Made by a program: the position numbers and the translations under genes
The notes under the pieces: generated by a model
Databases searched by the model: none
What the model saw: the letters and a program-made list of their open reading frames with translations, nothing else
What the model was told of the DNA's origin: nothing
From: Aegicerativicinus sediminis
GTDB taxonomy: Bacteria > Bacteroidota > Bacteroidia > Flavobacteriales > Flavobacteriaceae
Direction: 5' to 3'
DNA length: 64,000 nucleotides
Assembly: GCF_015476115.1 (NCBI RefSeq)
Contig: NZ_CP064295.1
Span: forward strand, 1,234,001-1,298,000
Shown: piece after piece, positions 36,835 to 45,223 of the stretch
Layout of the letters: every line of letters starts with the position of its first letter
Position numbering within the stretch: the stretch's first letter is position 1

Positions 36835-37869
36835 ATGAAAATTTTGGTAACTGGTGGGTTAGGCTATATTGGCTCTCATGTTGTGGTGGAACTACAAAAT
36901 GAGGGGTTTGAAGTTGTAATAGTGGATAATCTATCGAACTCTTCAATCGAAGTGTTGGATGGCATTACTTCTATAACAGGTATTAAACCAGGGTTTGAAA
37001 AATTAGATTTAAGATCTAAAAGTCTCGTAATAGATTTTTTTAAAAGACATGAGTCAATAGATGGTGTTATTCATTTTGCAGCTTCTAAGGCAGTAGGTGA
37101 AAGTGTTAAAGACCCATTATTATATTATGAAAACAATATAAATTCTTTGATATACCTATTACAGGAACTGAAATCGAAGAAATCTCCAAAATTTATTTTT
37201 AGTTCTTCCTGCACTGTATATGGAGAGGCAGATACTTTACCAATAAATGAATCTGCACCAATAAAAGTTGCACAATCTCCATATGGAAACACCAAGCAAA
37301 TAGGAGAGGAAATTATTCAAGATGTTTGCAAGGTTACACCCCATTTTAACGCAATAGCGTTAAGGTATTTCAATCCAATAGGGGCCCATCAATCTATTAA
37401 AATAGGAGAATTACCCATAGGCACTCCTCAAAATTTAGTGCCCTTTATTACTCAGACAGCAATTGGCAAAAGACATCAATTAAATGTGTTTGGCAATGAT
37501 TACCCAACTGATGATGGAACATGTATCAGAGACTACATACATGTTGTGGATTTAGCCAAGGCTCATGTAACCGCCCTAAAGCGATTAATTCAGGGAGATA
37601 ATTTGGATAATTTTGAGGTATTTAACATAGGTACGGGAAAAGGGGCGTCTGTTTTAGAAGTTATCAGAACTTTTGAAGAAATCTCAACGACCAAATTAAA
37701 TTACCAATTCGTTGAGCGCAGGAGTGGCGATGTTGTCGCTGCATATGCTGATACATACAAAGCAAATAAAATATTAGGTTGGATGGCAGAATTAACCCTG
37801 AATGAAGCTCTGCAATCTGCTTGGAAATGGGAAAAGAGTCAACTTTTTTCTAATTCCAGTAGTTTTTAA
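36835..37869 (+). CDS. galE: UDP-glucose 4-epimerase
   Basis: A 344-residue extended short-chain dehydrogenase. It has the NAD-binding motif TGGLGYIGSH at the N-terminus, the catalytic Ser/Thr region SSSCTVYGEA, and the catalytic YGNTK (Tyr-x-x-x-Lys). Family-specific blocks FAASKAVGES, NPIGAH and DDGTCIRDYIHVVDLA are all intact. It converts UDP-galactose to UDP-glucose and closes the galactose pathway of the locus. It is the last gene of the operon, ending 1.16 kb before the next gene. Confidence 0.95.
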   Translation: MKILVTGGLGYIGSHVVVELQNEGFEVVIVDNLSNSSIEVLDGITSITGIKPGFEKLDLRSKSLVIDFFKRHESIDGVIHFAASKAVGESVKDPLLYYENNINSLIYLLQELKSKKSPKFIFSSSCTVYGEADTLPINESAPIKVAQSPYGNTKQIGEEIIQDVCKVTPHFNAIALRYFNPIGAHQSIKIGELPIGTPQNLVPFITQTAIGKRHQLNVFGNDYPTDDGTCIRDYIHVVDLAKAHVTALKRLIQGDNLDNFEVFNIGTGKGASVLEVIRTFEEISTTKLNYQFVERRSGDVVAAYADTYKANKILGWMAELTLNEALQSAWKWEKSQLFSNSSSF

Positions 37870-38179
37870 TATTCTCATATTATTGAGGACAATTGAGTTA
37901 TTTGGAGAACCGACTGAATCATGTTTTTAACCTTCTTTCTATTAATGCGGTTTATAAAGGGAGTATAATATTTTCTGTTGTAAAGGATCCCAGAGATCGT
38001 TATAATCGTCCACAATCCTTGATTGGACAATTGAGATGTCCATTTAGTTACGCTTTTAACACTAACATTTAATTGATCTGGGGTATAACTCCCTCTAAGA
38101 AAAATAATTGTAATACCCTCTTGTTCTCAAATTGTAAAACGCCGGTAATAATTTAGCTCCACCCTCTAACGTTTACCTT
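37870..38179. other. Gene-free stretch after galE
   Basis: I see no intact gene and no clear terminator here. Short frames on both strands (for example about 33 codons on the minus strand from 38041) look partly coding, but I recognise nothing in them. With the integrase remnant that follows, this is likely decayed mobile DNA. Confidence 0.4.
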
Positions 38180-38400
38180 TCATCAAAGTCATTTGGCCGT
38201 TGTACGCCGACTCCTGCTTGCAGGATGATTTTACTCCCGGTTTCTTTTGGTCCCAATCAACCGGTTTCAGGTTGACACCAATCGAAAATTGCTTGCGTGC
38301 TTTACCATAGGTAAGGTCGGCCATAAATTGGACATTGTCCTTGCTGATTCTGCTTACTTGTTAGCATGAGAAACCGTATATACAACACTTTTTCCTTCAT
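38180..38400 (-). pseudogene. Tyrosine recombinase (phage integrase family) N-terminal remnant
   Basis: From an ATG at 38400 the minus strand reads TSKQNQQGQCPIYGR. After a one-base shift near 38320 it continues LTYGKARKQFSIGVNLKP and VDWDQKKPGV. The pattern of a CPIY-R strand, an LTYxKxRKQFSxG strand and an NPxxW-like turn is that of the N-terminal arm-binding domain of Flavobacteriia/Bacteroidia site-specific integrases. The core-binding and catalytic domains are gone. One extra C in CGACCTTACC explains the shift. It lies 150 bases before repeat copy 2 and shows that the joint between the galactan and nos modules was once an integration site. Confidence 0.75.
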
Positions 38401-38507
38401 TATAAATGGTGTGTTATAAAAAGAAGGAAATATGTACACCCGGAGTATTCTAGTTACCTTTTTGTGCGCCTTCTAAATTTTAAAAAGACAACTGTTGGGT
38501 AAAAAAC

Positions 38508-38538
38508 AAAAACCTAACTATCAAGTAGTTAGGTTTTT
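38508..38538. terminator. Hairpin preceding repeat copy 2
   Basis: A perfect 13-bp stem, AAAAACCTAACTA with TAGTTAGGTTTTT around a five-base loop, ends 11 bases before the repeat. It is rich in A on the left and T on the right, so it could stop transcription in either direction. Confidence 0.65.
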
Positions 38539-38549
38539 AATTCGTGAAA

Positions 38550-38679
38550 GTGGTCCCACCTGAACCATGTTTTAATACCCTGATATACAGCAATATACAC
38601 TATTATGAAGTGTTTTACAATTTTTCATTCCATTGAAAAGAGCTATAAATAGCTGTATACATGTAGGTGGCATTGAGCA
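38550..38679. repeat. Dispersed ~130-bp repeat, copy 2
   Basis: It starts GTGGTCCCACCTGAACCATG and ends GTAGGTGGCATTGAGCA. It is closest to copy 1: both share the right half with AGCTATAAATAGCTGTATAC. It sits between the integrase remnant and the nos gene cluster, so it marks the second module boundary. No coding capacity was seen. Confidence 0.85.
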
Positions 38680-38944
38680 TATTTATCAATAATTTATAAC
38701 CCTGATAATTTTAATAATTTTTAAAATTTTTAAGGCCTTAAAGCTTTTCGCTTCCAAAATAAAGGAACTCAATTATACCAAGAGTGATGAGATATGGCCC
38801 CTCCTTGTAAGAACTAGATTTATGTTTTAGTCGACTTAGCTTGATTGGAGGGAACGTAAAATTATTTATTTAGAATCGACTCAATTAATTCCCCATTTTG
38901 CTTGTCAGATAATAGTCTAATTACCTTAAAATAGTAATTATTTT

Positions 38945-38970
38945 TAAATAGGATATTTTTGTCCTATTTA
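38945..38970 (+). promoter_or_regulatory. Palindromic operator of the nos operon (candidate Rrf2/NsrR-type site)
   Basis: Perfect 9-base arms TAAATAGGA and TCCTATTTA flank the 8-base spacer TATTTTTG. The spacer fits the Bacteroidota -7 promoter consensus TAnnTTTG, so a bound repressor would cover the promoter. The site lies 62 bases before the cytochrome start. Related sites precede ric (47989-48014) and rrf2 (48509-48532), which makes the Rrf2 protein encoded at 48032 the likely ligand. Confidence 0.65.
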
Positions 38971-39032
38971 TGATTTTTGTCATCTTTTACTTTTCAGACA
39001 CCACCTAATTTTGAAATATCAAAAAAGAAATA

Positions 39033-39539
39033 ATGAAAAATCTAATTAGTTTATCCCTATTGATCTTCCTCTTTATATTTTCTAGCTGCGGTGGTGGAGC
39101 CACAAAAAAAGAAGAAAAGAGTAAAATCAAACTTGAAGCTCCCAAATCAGAGATTAAAACAACCCCAAAAACAGAAGGCATTCCTCCTTCTCAAAGAGTC
39201 GACCTCGATAATAAAGGAGTCGGACCTATAACTTCTCTCAAGCTTTCTAATGAAATTGATCCCGAAATGGCCGCGCATGGTGAAGAGGTGTATAAAAACA
39301 TGTGTTCGGCTTGCCACCGGCCAGATAAAAAATTCATTGGCCCCGCACCTATCGGAATTTTGGAAAGGCGATCTCCTGAATGGATAATGAATATGATACT
39401 GGCTCCTGAAAAAATGGTTCAAAATGATCCATTAGCCAAAGATCTACTGATGGAATTTAATGGCTCGCCAATGGCAAATCAAAATTTAACTGAAGAAGAG
39501 GCACGCGCAGTACTGGAATATTTTAGAACATTAAAATAA
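39033..39539 (+). CDS. Monohaem c-type cytochrome lipoprotein of the nos cluster
   Basis: A 168-residue lipoprotein (FIFSSCGGG, Cys19) with one haem-binding CSACH motif (Cys91, Cys94, His95) and a likely distal Met in NGSPMANQ. After the lipobox there is a charged, proline-rich linker of about 35 residues that lets the haem domain reach out. As clade II nos clusters usually lack NosR, a periplasmic cytochrome of this kind is the probable electron donor to NosZ. It opens the operon, 8 bases ahead of the fasciclin gene, and is preceded by the palindromic operator. Confidence 0.9.
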   Translation: MKNLISLSLLIFLFIFSSCGGGATKKEEKSKIKLEAPKSEIKTTPKTEGIPPSQRVDLDNKGVGPITSLKLSNEIDPEMAAHGEEVYKNMCSACHRPDKKFIGPAPIGILERRSPEWIMNMILAPEKMVQNDPLAKDLLMEFNGSPMANQNLTEEEARAVLEYFRTLK

Positions 39540-39547
39540 ACTGATAT

Positions 39548-40123
39548 ATGAAACCAATCCTAAATTTTCTTTTGGTTGTAATGCTGGTTTGTTTTGGTCA
39601 ATCCTGTAAAGTTGATGAAAATCAAACCGAACTTACAACTAGCAATTCCTTGAAAGAATCCAATGATCCTGCCAAAACTGGCCAAGCCTTTATTAAAGAC
39701 GATGAAAGCAAACCCACTGTGTTGAGTATCGCTATTGATTCTAAGGAACATTCTACCTTGGTAGCAGCAGTACAGGCCGCTAACCTTGAAAATGCCTTAG
39801 TAAATGCCGGACCTCTTATGGTATTTGCCCCAACCAATGATGCTTTTGAAGCCCTACCTGAAGGCACAGTAGAGAACTTATTAAAGCCTGAGAACAAAGA
39901 AGTCTTAGCAAACATTTTGAAATACCATGTTACCCCCGGAAAATATTCCGAAGAATTCTTAACCAAATTTAAGCAATTGGGGCAGGCTAACAACCAATAT
40001 GTAAACGTGGAGGTGGTAGATGGTAAGCCGGTCATTGGAGGTGCACATATCCTTGCAAGCATCGAGGCCGGAAATGGTATTGTACATGTTATCGACAAAG
40101 TATTGTTACCTCCAACTGAATAA
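39548..40123 (+). CDS. Fasciclin (FAS1) domain lipoprotein
   Basis: A 191-residue lipoprotein (VCFGQSCKVDE) with a single FAS1 domain covering about residues 55-190. The H1 box is APTNDAFEALPEGTVENLL, followed by ILKYHVTPGKY and the H2-like GIVHVIDKVLLPP. FAS1 domains mediate protein-protein or surface contacts. The gene lies 8 bases after the cytochrome gene and 20 before nosZ, so it belongs to the same transcript. It could hold the cytochrome and NosZ together at the membrane surface, but that is only a hypothesis. Confidence 0.9.
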   Translation: MKPILNFLLVVMLVCFGQSCKVDENQTELTTSNSLKESNDPAKTGQAFIKDDESKPTVLSIAIDSKEHSTLVAAVQAANLENALVNAGPLMVFAPTNDAFEALPEGTVENLLKPENKEVLANILKYHVTPGKYSEEFLTKFKQLGQANNQYVNVEVVDGKPVIGGAHILASIEAGNGIVHVIDKVLLPPTE

Positions 40124-40143
40124 TGAATAAACTAAAACATTAA

Positions 40144-42117
40144 ATGATGAATAACATTTTTAAAACAATTACTGCGCTTGTAGGGCTTTCATTAGTTTTT
40201 ACAAGTTGCAATAACGGAAACTCATCCCGCCAAAAATCTGGCGCACTTGCCAGCAACGTGGCTGAAAAAGTCTATGTACAACCTGGAGAACACGATGAAT
40301 TTTATGCCTTTGTTTCTGGTGGGTTTAGTGGACAATTGTCCGTTTACGGACTACCATCAGGAAGACTTTTTAAAGTGATTCCTGTATTTTCTCAAGATGC
40401 AGAAAAAGCATATGGGTATAATGAAGAAACCAAACCTATGTTGAATACATCCCATGGTTTTATTCCGTGGGACGACTCACACCATCCTGACATTTCCCAA
40501 ACCAACGGAGAACTCGATGGAAGATGGGTATTTATTAATGGGAATAACACGCCTAGAATTGCCAAAATCGACCTTACAACCTTCGAAACTACAGAGATCA
40601 TTGAAATACCAAATAGCGCTGGTAATCATAGTTCCTCCTTTGTAACCGAAAATACTGAATATGTCGTTGCGGGTACTCGATTTTCTGTGCCGATTCCGCA
40701 AAAAGATATGCCCATAAAAGATTACAAAGGAAATTTTAAAGGGGCTTTAACTTTCATTTCGGTTGCACAAGAAACAGGTGAAATGAATATTAAATTCCAA
40801 TTGATCATGCCCGGATTCGATTACGACTTAGCGCACCCCGGTAGGGGAAATAGCCATGGATGGTTTTTCTTCAGCACCTATAATTCTGAAGAAGCAAATA
40901 CCTTATTAGAAGTTAACGCCTCCCAAAATGATAAAGATTTTATTGCTGCGGTAAACTGGAAAAAAATTGAAGAATACGTAAATAACGGTGGAGGAACAAA
41001 GGTTCCGGCTAAATATGCACATAACGTTTATAATGACCACACCCATACTGCATCTTCCAAAATCCTTAACGAAGTGCTTACGGTTAATCCTGCTGAGGTA
41101 CCTGGTGCCGTCTTTCTATTGCCAACACCTAAATCACCTCATGGATGCGATGTAGATCCTTCTGGCGAATATATCGTTGGTAACGGAAAATTGTCTGCCA
41201 ATCTAACCGTGCACTCCTTTACCAAGATGTTAGATGCAATTAAAAACGAAAAATTTGCCGGTGACGCTTATGGTATTCCTATTTTAAATTTCGAGGATGT
41301 CCTAGCAGGCACTGTTGAACAACCAGGCTTAGGTCCTCTCCACACAGAATTTGATGGTAACGGCTATGGTTATACCACCTTCTTTATTTCCTCTGAAGTG
41401 GTTAAATGGAAATTGGGCACTTGGGAAGTTGTAGATAGACAGCCCTGTTATTATTCAGTTGGCCACCTAATGATTCCTGGGGGAAACTCTCGCAAGCCTT
41501 TTGGGAAATACGTGGTTGCTATGAACAAAATCACAAAAGATCGTTATTTGCCAACGGGTCCAGAAGTTACCCAATCTGCCCAATTGTATGATATAAGCGG
41601 TGATAAAATGGAGCTTTTGTTAGATTTCCCCACAGTCGGTGAACCGCATTATGCAGCAGGATGTCCTGCAGATTTAATAAAAGCTAATTCTAAAAAAATC
41701 TTCCCATTGGAAGAAAACGATCATCCCTATGTCAGTAAAAGTGAGGCCGACACCAAAGTGGTCCGCGATGGTAAAACGGTTCATATTTATATGACCACCA
41801 TTCGTTCACATTTTTCGCCAGATAATATCGAAGGTGTTAAAGTTGGAGACAAAGTGTATTTTCACGTTACCAATCTAGAGCAAGATTATGATGTTCCACA
41901 TGGAATTAGCATAATAGGCGCAAACACTTCAGAACTATTAATTATGCCTGGCCAAACGGAGACCTTCCTTTGGGAGCCTAAAGAAGAAGGTGTATGGCCG
42001 TTCTACTGTACAGATTTTTGCTCTGCTTTACACCAAGAAATGCAGGGTTATGTTAGAGTTTCTGGAGAAAATGCAAACACCCCATTAAAATGGTCCTTGG
42101 GTGGTGATATAGAATAA
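40144..42117 (+). CDS. nosZ: Nitrous oxide reductase, clade II (Sec-dependent)
   Basis: A 657-residue enzyme that reduces N2O to N2 in the periplasm. Its N-terminus is a Sec lipoprotein-like signal (LSLVFTSCNNG) with no twin-arginine motif, which defines clade II. The propeller carries the CuZ histidine pairs (DDSHHPDIS; HPGRGNSHGW; NDHTHTAS; SPHGCDVDP). The C-terminal cupredoxin holds CuA in CTDFCSALHQEM (Cys622, Cys626, His630, Met633) plus the upstream His in DVPHGISI. All ligands seen are present, so the enzyme is probably active. It ends in a terminator hairpin before the accessory genes. Confidence 0.97.
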   Translation: MMNNIFKTITALVGLSLVFTSCNNGNSSRQKSGALASNVAEKVYVQPGEHDEFYAFVSGGFSGQLSVYGLPSGRLFKVIPVFSQDAEKAYGYNEETKPMLNTSHGFIPWDDSHHPDISQTNGELDGRWVFINGNNTPRIAKIDLTTFETTEIIEIPNSAGNHSSSFVTENTEYVVAGTRFSVPIPQKDMPIKDYKGNFKGALTFISVAQETGEMNIKFQLIMPGFDYDLAHPGRGNSHGWFFFSTYNSEEANTLLEVNASQNDKDFIAAVNWKKIEEYVNNGGGTKVPAKYAHNVYNDHTHTASSKILNEVLTVNPAEVPGAVFLLPTPKSPHGCDVDPSGEYIVGNGKLSANLTVHSFTKMLDAIKNEKFAGDAYGIPILNFEDVLAGTVEQPGLGPLHTEFDGNGYGYTTFFISSEVVKWKLGTWEVVDRQPCYYSVGHLMIPGGNSRKPFGKYVVAMNKITKDRYLPTGPEVTQSAQLYDISGDKMELLLDFPTVGEPHYAAGCPADLIKANSKKIFPLEENDHPYVSKSEADTKVVRDGKTVHIYMTTIRSHFSPDNIEGVKVGDKVYFHVTNLEQDYDVPHGISIIGANTSELLIMPGQTETFLWEPKEEGVWPFYCTDFCSALHQEMQGYVRVSGENANTPLKWSLGGDIE

Positions 42118-42153
42118 AGGAATAGGATTATAATGTTTTAGTGTAAATCCTAA

Positions 42154-42188
42154 AAAGGCGGGGGCATCCAAACCTTGTCCTCGCCTTT
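42154..42188 (+). terminator. Hairpin terminator or processing site after nosZ
   Basis: AAAGGCGGGG (42154-42163) pairs with CCTCGCCTTT (42179-42188) with one G-U pair and a 15-base loop, followed by an A/T-rich tail without a long T run. It lies between nosZ and its accessory genes and may set a high ratio of nosZ mRNA to nosLDFY mRNA. Confidence 0.65.
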
Positions 42189-42219
42189 AATAACATAAGA
42201 ACGATACAAAGCCATCACA

Positions 42220-42810
42220 ATGAAAAAATCTAATGTAATAATGCTAGTTGCGGCTATACTGCCACTTGGCTTGTTTTTGTTTCCTCTTTGGAAAATAACT
42301 TTAGAGGCGCCTCAGTATCCTACTCCACTAGGAATGTACATTCATATCAATGATTTTTCTGATGCAAATCCGCATGACATAAAGAATATCAATCTGATGA
42401 ATCATTATGTGGGTATGAAATATATTCCTGAAGCGATACCAGAATTCAAGATTTTTCCCATCGGTATTCTCCTAACCAGTTTAATAGGAGTCCTCATAGC
42501 TTTTAAGGGCGATTACAAATGGTTTTTGGGATGGTTTATCCTAATGGTGGTGTTAAGTATAGCGGGGCTTTATGATTTCTATTTATGGGAACATGAATAC
42601 GGCCATAATTTAGACCCCAAAGCTATTTTAAAATTCACCAATCCAGATGGTACCCAGATGGGATTTCAACCTCCCTTTTTTGGTAGTAAGCAAATATTGA
42701 ATTTCAGGGCACATTCGTATCCCCAACTTGGTGCCTTATTCCTAGGTCTCGGTATGGTTGTCTCCTTTATAGCATTTTGGATGGGCAAACGAACGAAACC
42801 ACTGGTTTAG
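42220..42810 (+). CDS. Integral membrane protein of the nos cluster (unknown function)
   Basis: A 196-residue protein with about four transmembrane helices (around 5-25, 80-100, 105-125, 170-190). A polar loop of about 55 residues after helix 1 contains several His and Asp residues (HINDFSDANPHDIKN; MNHYVGMKYIPE), and EHEYGHNLDP follows helix 3. Proteins of this type occur between nosZ and nosL in clade II clusters of Bacteroidota, but I know of no assigned role. The His-rich loops could bind copper or haem, which would fit NosZ maturation or electron supply. Confidence 0.8.
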   Translation: MKKSNVIMLVAAILPLGLFLFPLWKITLEAPQYPTPLGMYIHINDFSDANPHDIKNINLMNHYVGMKYIPEAIPEFKIFPIGILLTSLIGVLIAFKGDYKWFLGWFILMVVLSIAGLYDFYLWEHEYGHNLDPKAILKFTNPDGTQMGFQPPFFGSKQILNFRAHSYPQLGALFLGLGMVVSFIAFWMGKRTKPLV

Positions 42811-42843
42811 CCATTTATCAACCAAGGTAAATACCTTTCTTTT

Positions 42844-43287
42844 ATGAAAACACTAAAACAAATATCCTTAACTGGTTTGGTATGGCTTATAATTTCCTGC
42901 AAGCCTTCCCCAAAACCCATAGAATATGGCATAGACGATTGTCAATATTGTAAAATGACGATAATCGATAAAATCCATGGTTCTGAAATGGTTACCAAAA
43001 AGGGAAAAGTCTATAAGTTTGATGCGGCGGAATGCATGATTCATTTCCTTCAAGGATTCGATCCAAATGAAATAGAACTCTACCTTACCAATAGTTTCGA
43101 TCATCCTTCCCAACTGGTTGACGCCACTCAAGCGTTTTATTTGGTGAGTGAAAACCTCCCTAGTCCAATGGGCGAATTCCTTACGGCTTTTAAAAATGAA
43201 GGAGAGGCTATCGATATACTGGCGACTCAAGGAGGTACTCTTTATAATTGGAATGAAATTAAAAAGATCCTTAATGCTAAAAAATGA
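42844..43287 (+). CDS. nosL: NosL copper chaperone lipoprotein
   Basis: A 147-residue lipoprotein (LIISCKPS, Cys19). NosL delivers Cu(I) for CuZ assembly in NosZ. The conserved metal site is visible as DDCQYCKM (Cys33, Cys36, Met38), followed by KVYKFDAAECMIHFL and a C-terminal block beginning at SPMGEFLTAF. The stop overlaps the nosD start by four bases (ATGA), so the two proteins are translationally coupled. Confidence 0.93.
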   Translation: MKTLKQISLTGLVWLIISCKPSPKPIEYGIDDCQYCKMTIIDKIHGSEMVTKKGKVYKFDAAECMIHFLQGFDPNEIELYLTNSFDHPSQLVDATQAFYLVSENLPSPMGEFLTAFKNEGEAIDILATQGGTLYNWNEIKKILNAKK

Positions 43288-44522
43288 GGTTAGATGCCAT
43301 TTTAATAGCGATGTTTTTGTTGTTGACCTCCATGGTTTATGCACAACCTATAGAGGTATGTAAAAGTTGTACCATAAATACAATAAAGGGTGCTATCGAA
43401 AATGCCAAGAGTCATGATACCATTATCGTAAAAAGGGAAATTTATAAAGAAACAGATATAATAGTCGATAAACCTTTAACCCTTATAGGAAAAGATTACC
43501 CAGTTATAGATGGACAGTTGCAAGGAGAAATTATCACTGTGAATGCTGATAGCGTTACCATAGAAGGGTTTGTAATAAAAAATGTAGGTGTTAGTTATAC
43601 CAAAGATTTTGCCGCCATTCGGTTACGAAAGAGCGAACATTTCATCATTCGAAATAATGTACTTCAAAAACTCTTTTTTGGTATTTACATTGAAAAATGC
43701 AAAAATGGAATTGTGGCTAAAAATCAAATTATGGGAGATGCAAAGGAAGAGTTTAATTCGGGCAATGGTGTACAATTATGGTATAGCAATAATGTGCAGG
43801 TTATAGGCAACCACATTGAAGGTGTTAGGGATGGTATCTATTTAGAATTCTCTCCGAATTGCAGCATTCTTAAAAACATTAGCAGAAATAATGTTCGGTA
43901 TGGTTTGCATTTTATGTTTTCTAACGAAAACCGTTATACCGGAAATATTTTTGAAAATAATGGCGCTGGAGTAGCTGTAATGTTTTCGAAAAAAATTAAA
44001 ATGACGGAAAATACCTTTCGAAAAAATTGGGGAACTGCAGCTTATGGAATGTTGTTGAAAGAAATAAATGATGCCGAAATAAGAGGCAATACCTTTGAAG
44101 AAAACACCACAGCCATCAATATTGAAGGATCTAATCGGGTGGTTTATACTAATAACGATTTCAAAAATAATGGTTGGGCAATAAAAGTGAGAGGGGCCTG
44201 CTATTCCAATACTTTTAGGGCTAATAATTTCTTGAATAATTCTTTCGATTTAGCTTACAACAGCAAAGTAAACGACAACACATTCATCGGCAATTATTGG
44301 AGCACCTATTCGGGATATGATTTAAATAAGGATGGCATAGGTGATGTACCGTACAGGCCTGTAAAGTTATTCTCCTACATCGTTAATAGAACTCCGGAAA
44401 CCATCATATTGTTGAGAAGTGTATTTATAGATATCATCGATTTCTCTGAGAAGGTATCGCCGGTTTTTACACCCGATAATTTGATGGATGCACAACCTAA
44501 AACAAAACGAATCCGATGGTAA
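43284..44522 (+). CDS. nosD: NosD periplasmic maturation protein (parallel beta-helix)
   Basis: A 412-residue exported protein (signal peptide ending in MVYAQP). Residues about 60-340 are right-handed beta-helix repeats with regular N/I ladders (IIRNNVLQKLFFGIYIEKCKN; GNTFEENTTAINIEGSNRV) typical of the NosD/CASH domain. With NosF and NosY it forms the ABC-type complex needed to build the CuZ centre. The sequence SGYDLNKDGIGDVPYRP near the end is a family signature. The start overlaps nosL and the end overlaps nosF by seven bases. Confidence 0.94.
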   Translation: MRLDAILIAMFLLLTSMVYAQPIEVCKSCTINTIKGAIENAKSHDTIIVKREIYKETDIIVDKPLTLIGKDYPVIDGQLQGEIITVNADSVTIEGFVIKNVGVSYTKDFAAIRLRKSEHFIIRNNVLQKLFFGIYIEKCKNGIVAKNQIMGDAKEEFNSGNGVQLWYSNNVQVIGNHIEGVRDGIYLEFSPNCSILKNISRNNVRYGLHFMFSNENRYTGNIFENNGAGVAVMFSKKIKMTENTFRKNWGTAAYGMLLKEINDAEIRGNTFEENTTAINIEGSNRVVYTNNDFKNNGWAIKVRGACYSNTFRANNFLNNSFDLAYNSKVNDNTFIGNYWSTYSGYDLNKDGIGDVPYRPVKLFSYIVNRTPETIILLRSVFIDIIDFSEKVSPVFTPDNLMDAQPKTKRIRW

Positions 44523-45223
44523 GAGTAGAGAATTTATACAAAAGCTTCGGCAAAAATCAAGTGTTATGCGGGCTAAACCTCGACATAACCGAAGGAGGAA
44601 TCGTTGCTGTGGTGGGCCCAAACGGATCTGGAAAAACCACCTTGATTAAATCTATTTTAGGAATGGTGGTACCCGATAAAGGCCAAATCTCGGTATTGGG
44701 AGAAAGTATAAAAAACGGATCTAAGTATAGAGATTCTATTAATTATTTACCCCAAATTGCCAACTTCCCAAGTAACCTAAAGGTGAGGGAAATCATAAAA
44801 ATGATTAAGGATCTAAGGCAACACAGCGATTATGAGGAAAGATTGTTGGAAATTTTCAAACTGCACCCCTTTCTAGACAAAAAACTGGGTAACCTTTCGG
44901 GGGGCACCAAGCAAAAGGTAAACATTGTTTTAACCTTTATGTTCAACAGTCCCTTGATAATCTTAGATGAGCCTACCACAGGCCTAGACCCGGTCTCCCT
45001 TATAAGATTAAAAGAACTGATCATAGAACAAAAAAACAAGGCAAAAACGATTTTGATCACCTCACATATTATGAATTTTGTCGAGGAAATTTCAGACGAG
45101 ATCATATTTCTGCTTGAAGGCACCATTTATTTTAAAGGCAGTATCCCCCAACTAAAAGAGAAAACCAACCAAGCAGATTTTGAACATGCCATTGCCTCCA
45201 TTTTAATTGAAAACCATGCTTAA
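44516..45223 (+). CDS. nosF: NosF ABC transporter ATPase
   Basis: A 235-residue cytoplasmic ATPase. Walker A is GPNGSGKTTL, the ABC signature is LSGGTKQKVN, and Walker B with the catalytic Glu is PLIILDEPTTGLDP, followed by the H-loop TSHIM. It powers the NosDFY complex during copper-centre maturation. The gene overlaps both neighbours, as expected for subunits of one complex. Confidence 0.95.
   Translation: MVRVENLYKSFGKNQVLCGLNLDITEGGIVAVVGPNGSGKTTLIKSILGMVVPDKGQISVLGESIKNGSKYRDSINYLPQIANFPSNLKVREIIKMIKDLRQHSDYEERLLEIFKLHPFLDKKLGNLSGGTKQKVNIVLTFMFNSPLIILDEPTTGLDPVSLIRLKELIIEQKNKAKTILITSHIMNFVEEISDEIIFLLEGTIYFKGSIPQLKEKTNQADFEHAIASILIENHA

Noticed and set aside
39622-40098. 158-codon antisense frame in the fasciclin gene
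   Set aside because: Shadow frame opposite a well-supported domain.
42868-43344. 158-codon antisense frame in nosL
   Set aside because: Shadow frame; nosL is strongly supported and coupled to nosD.
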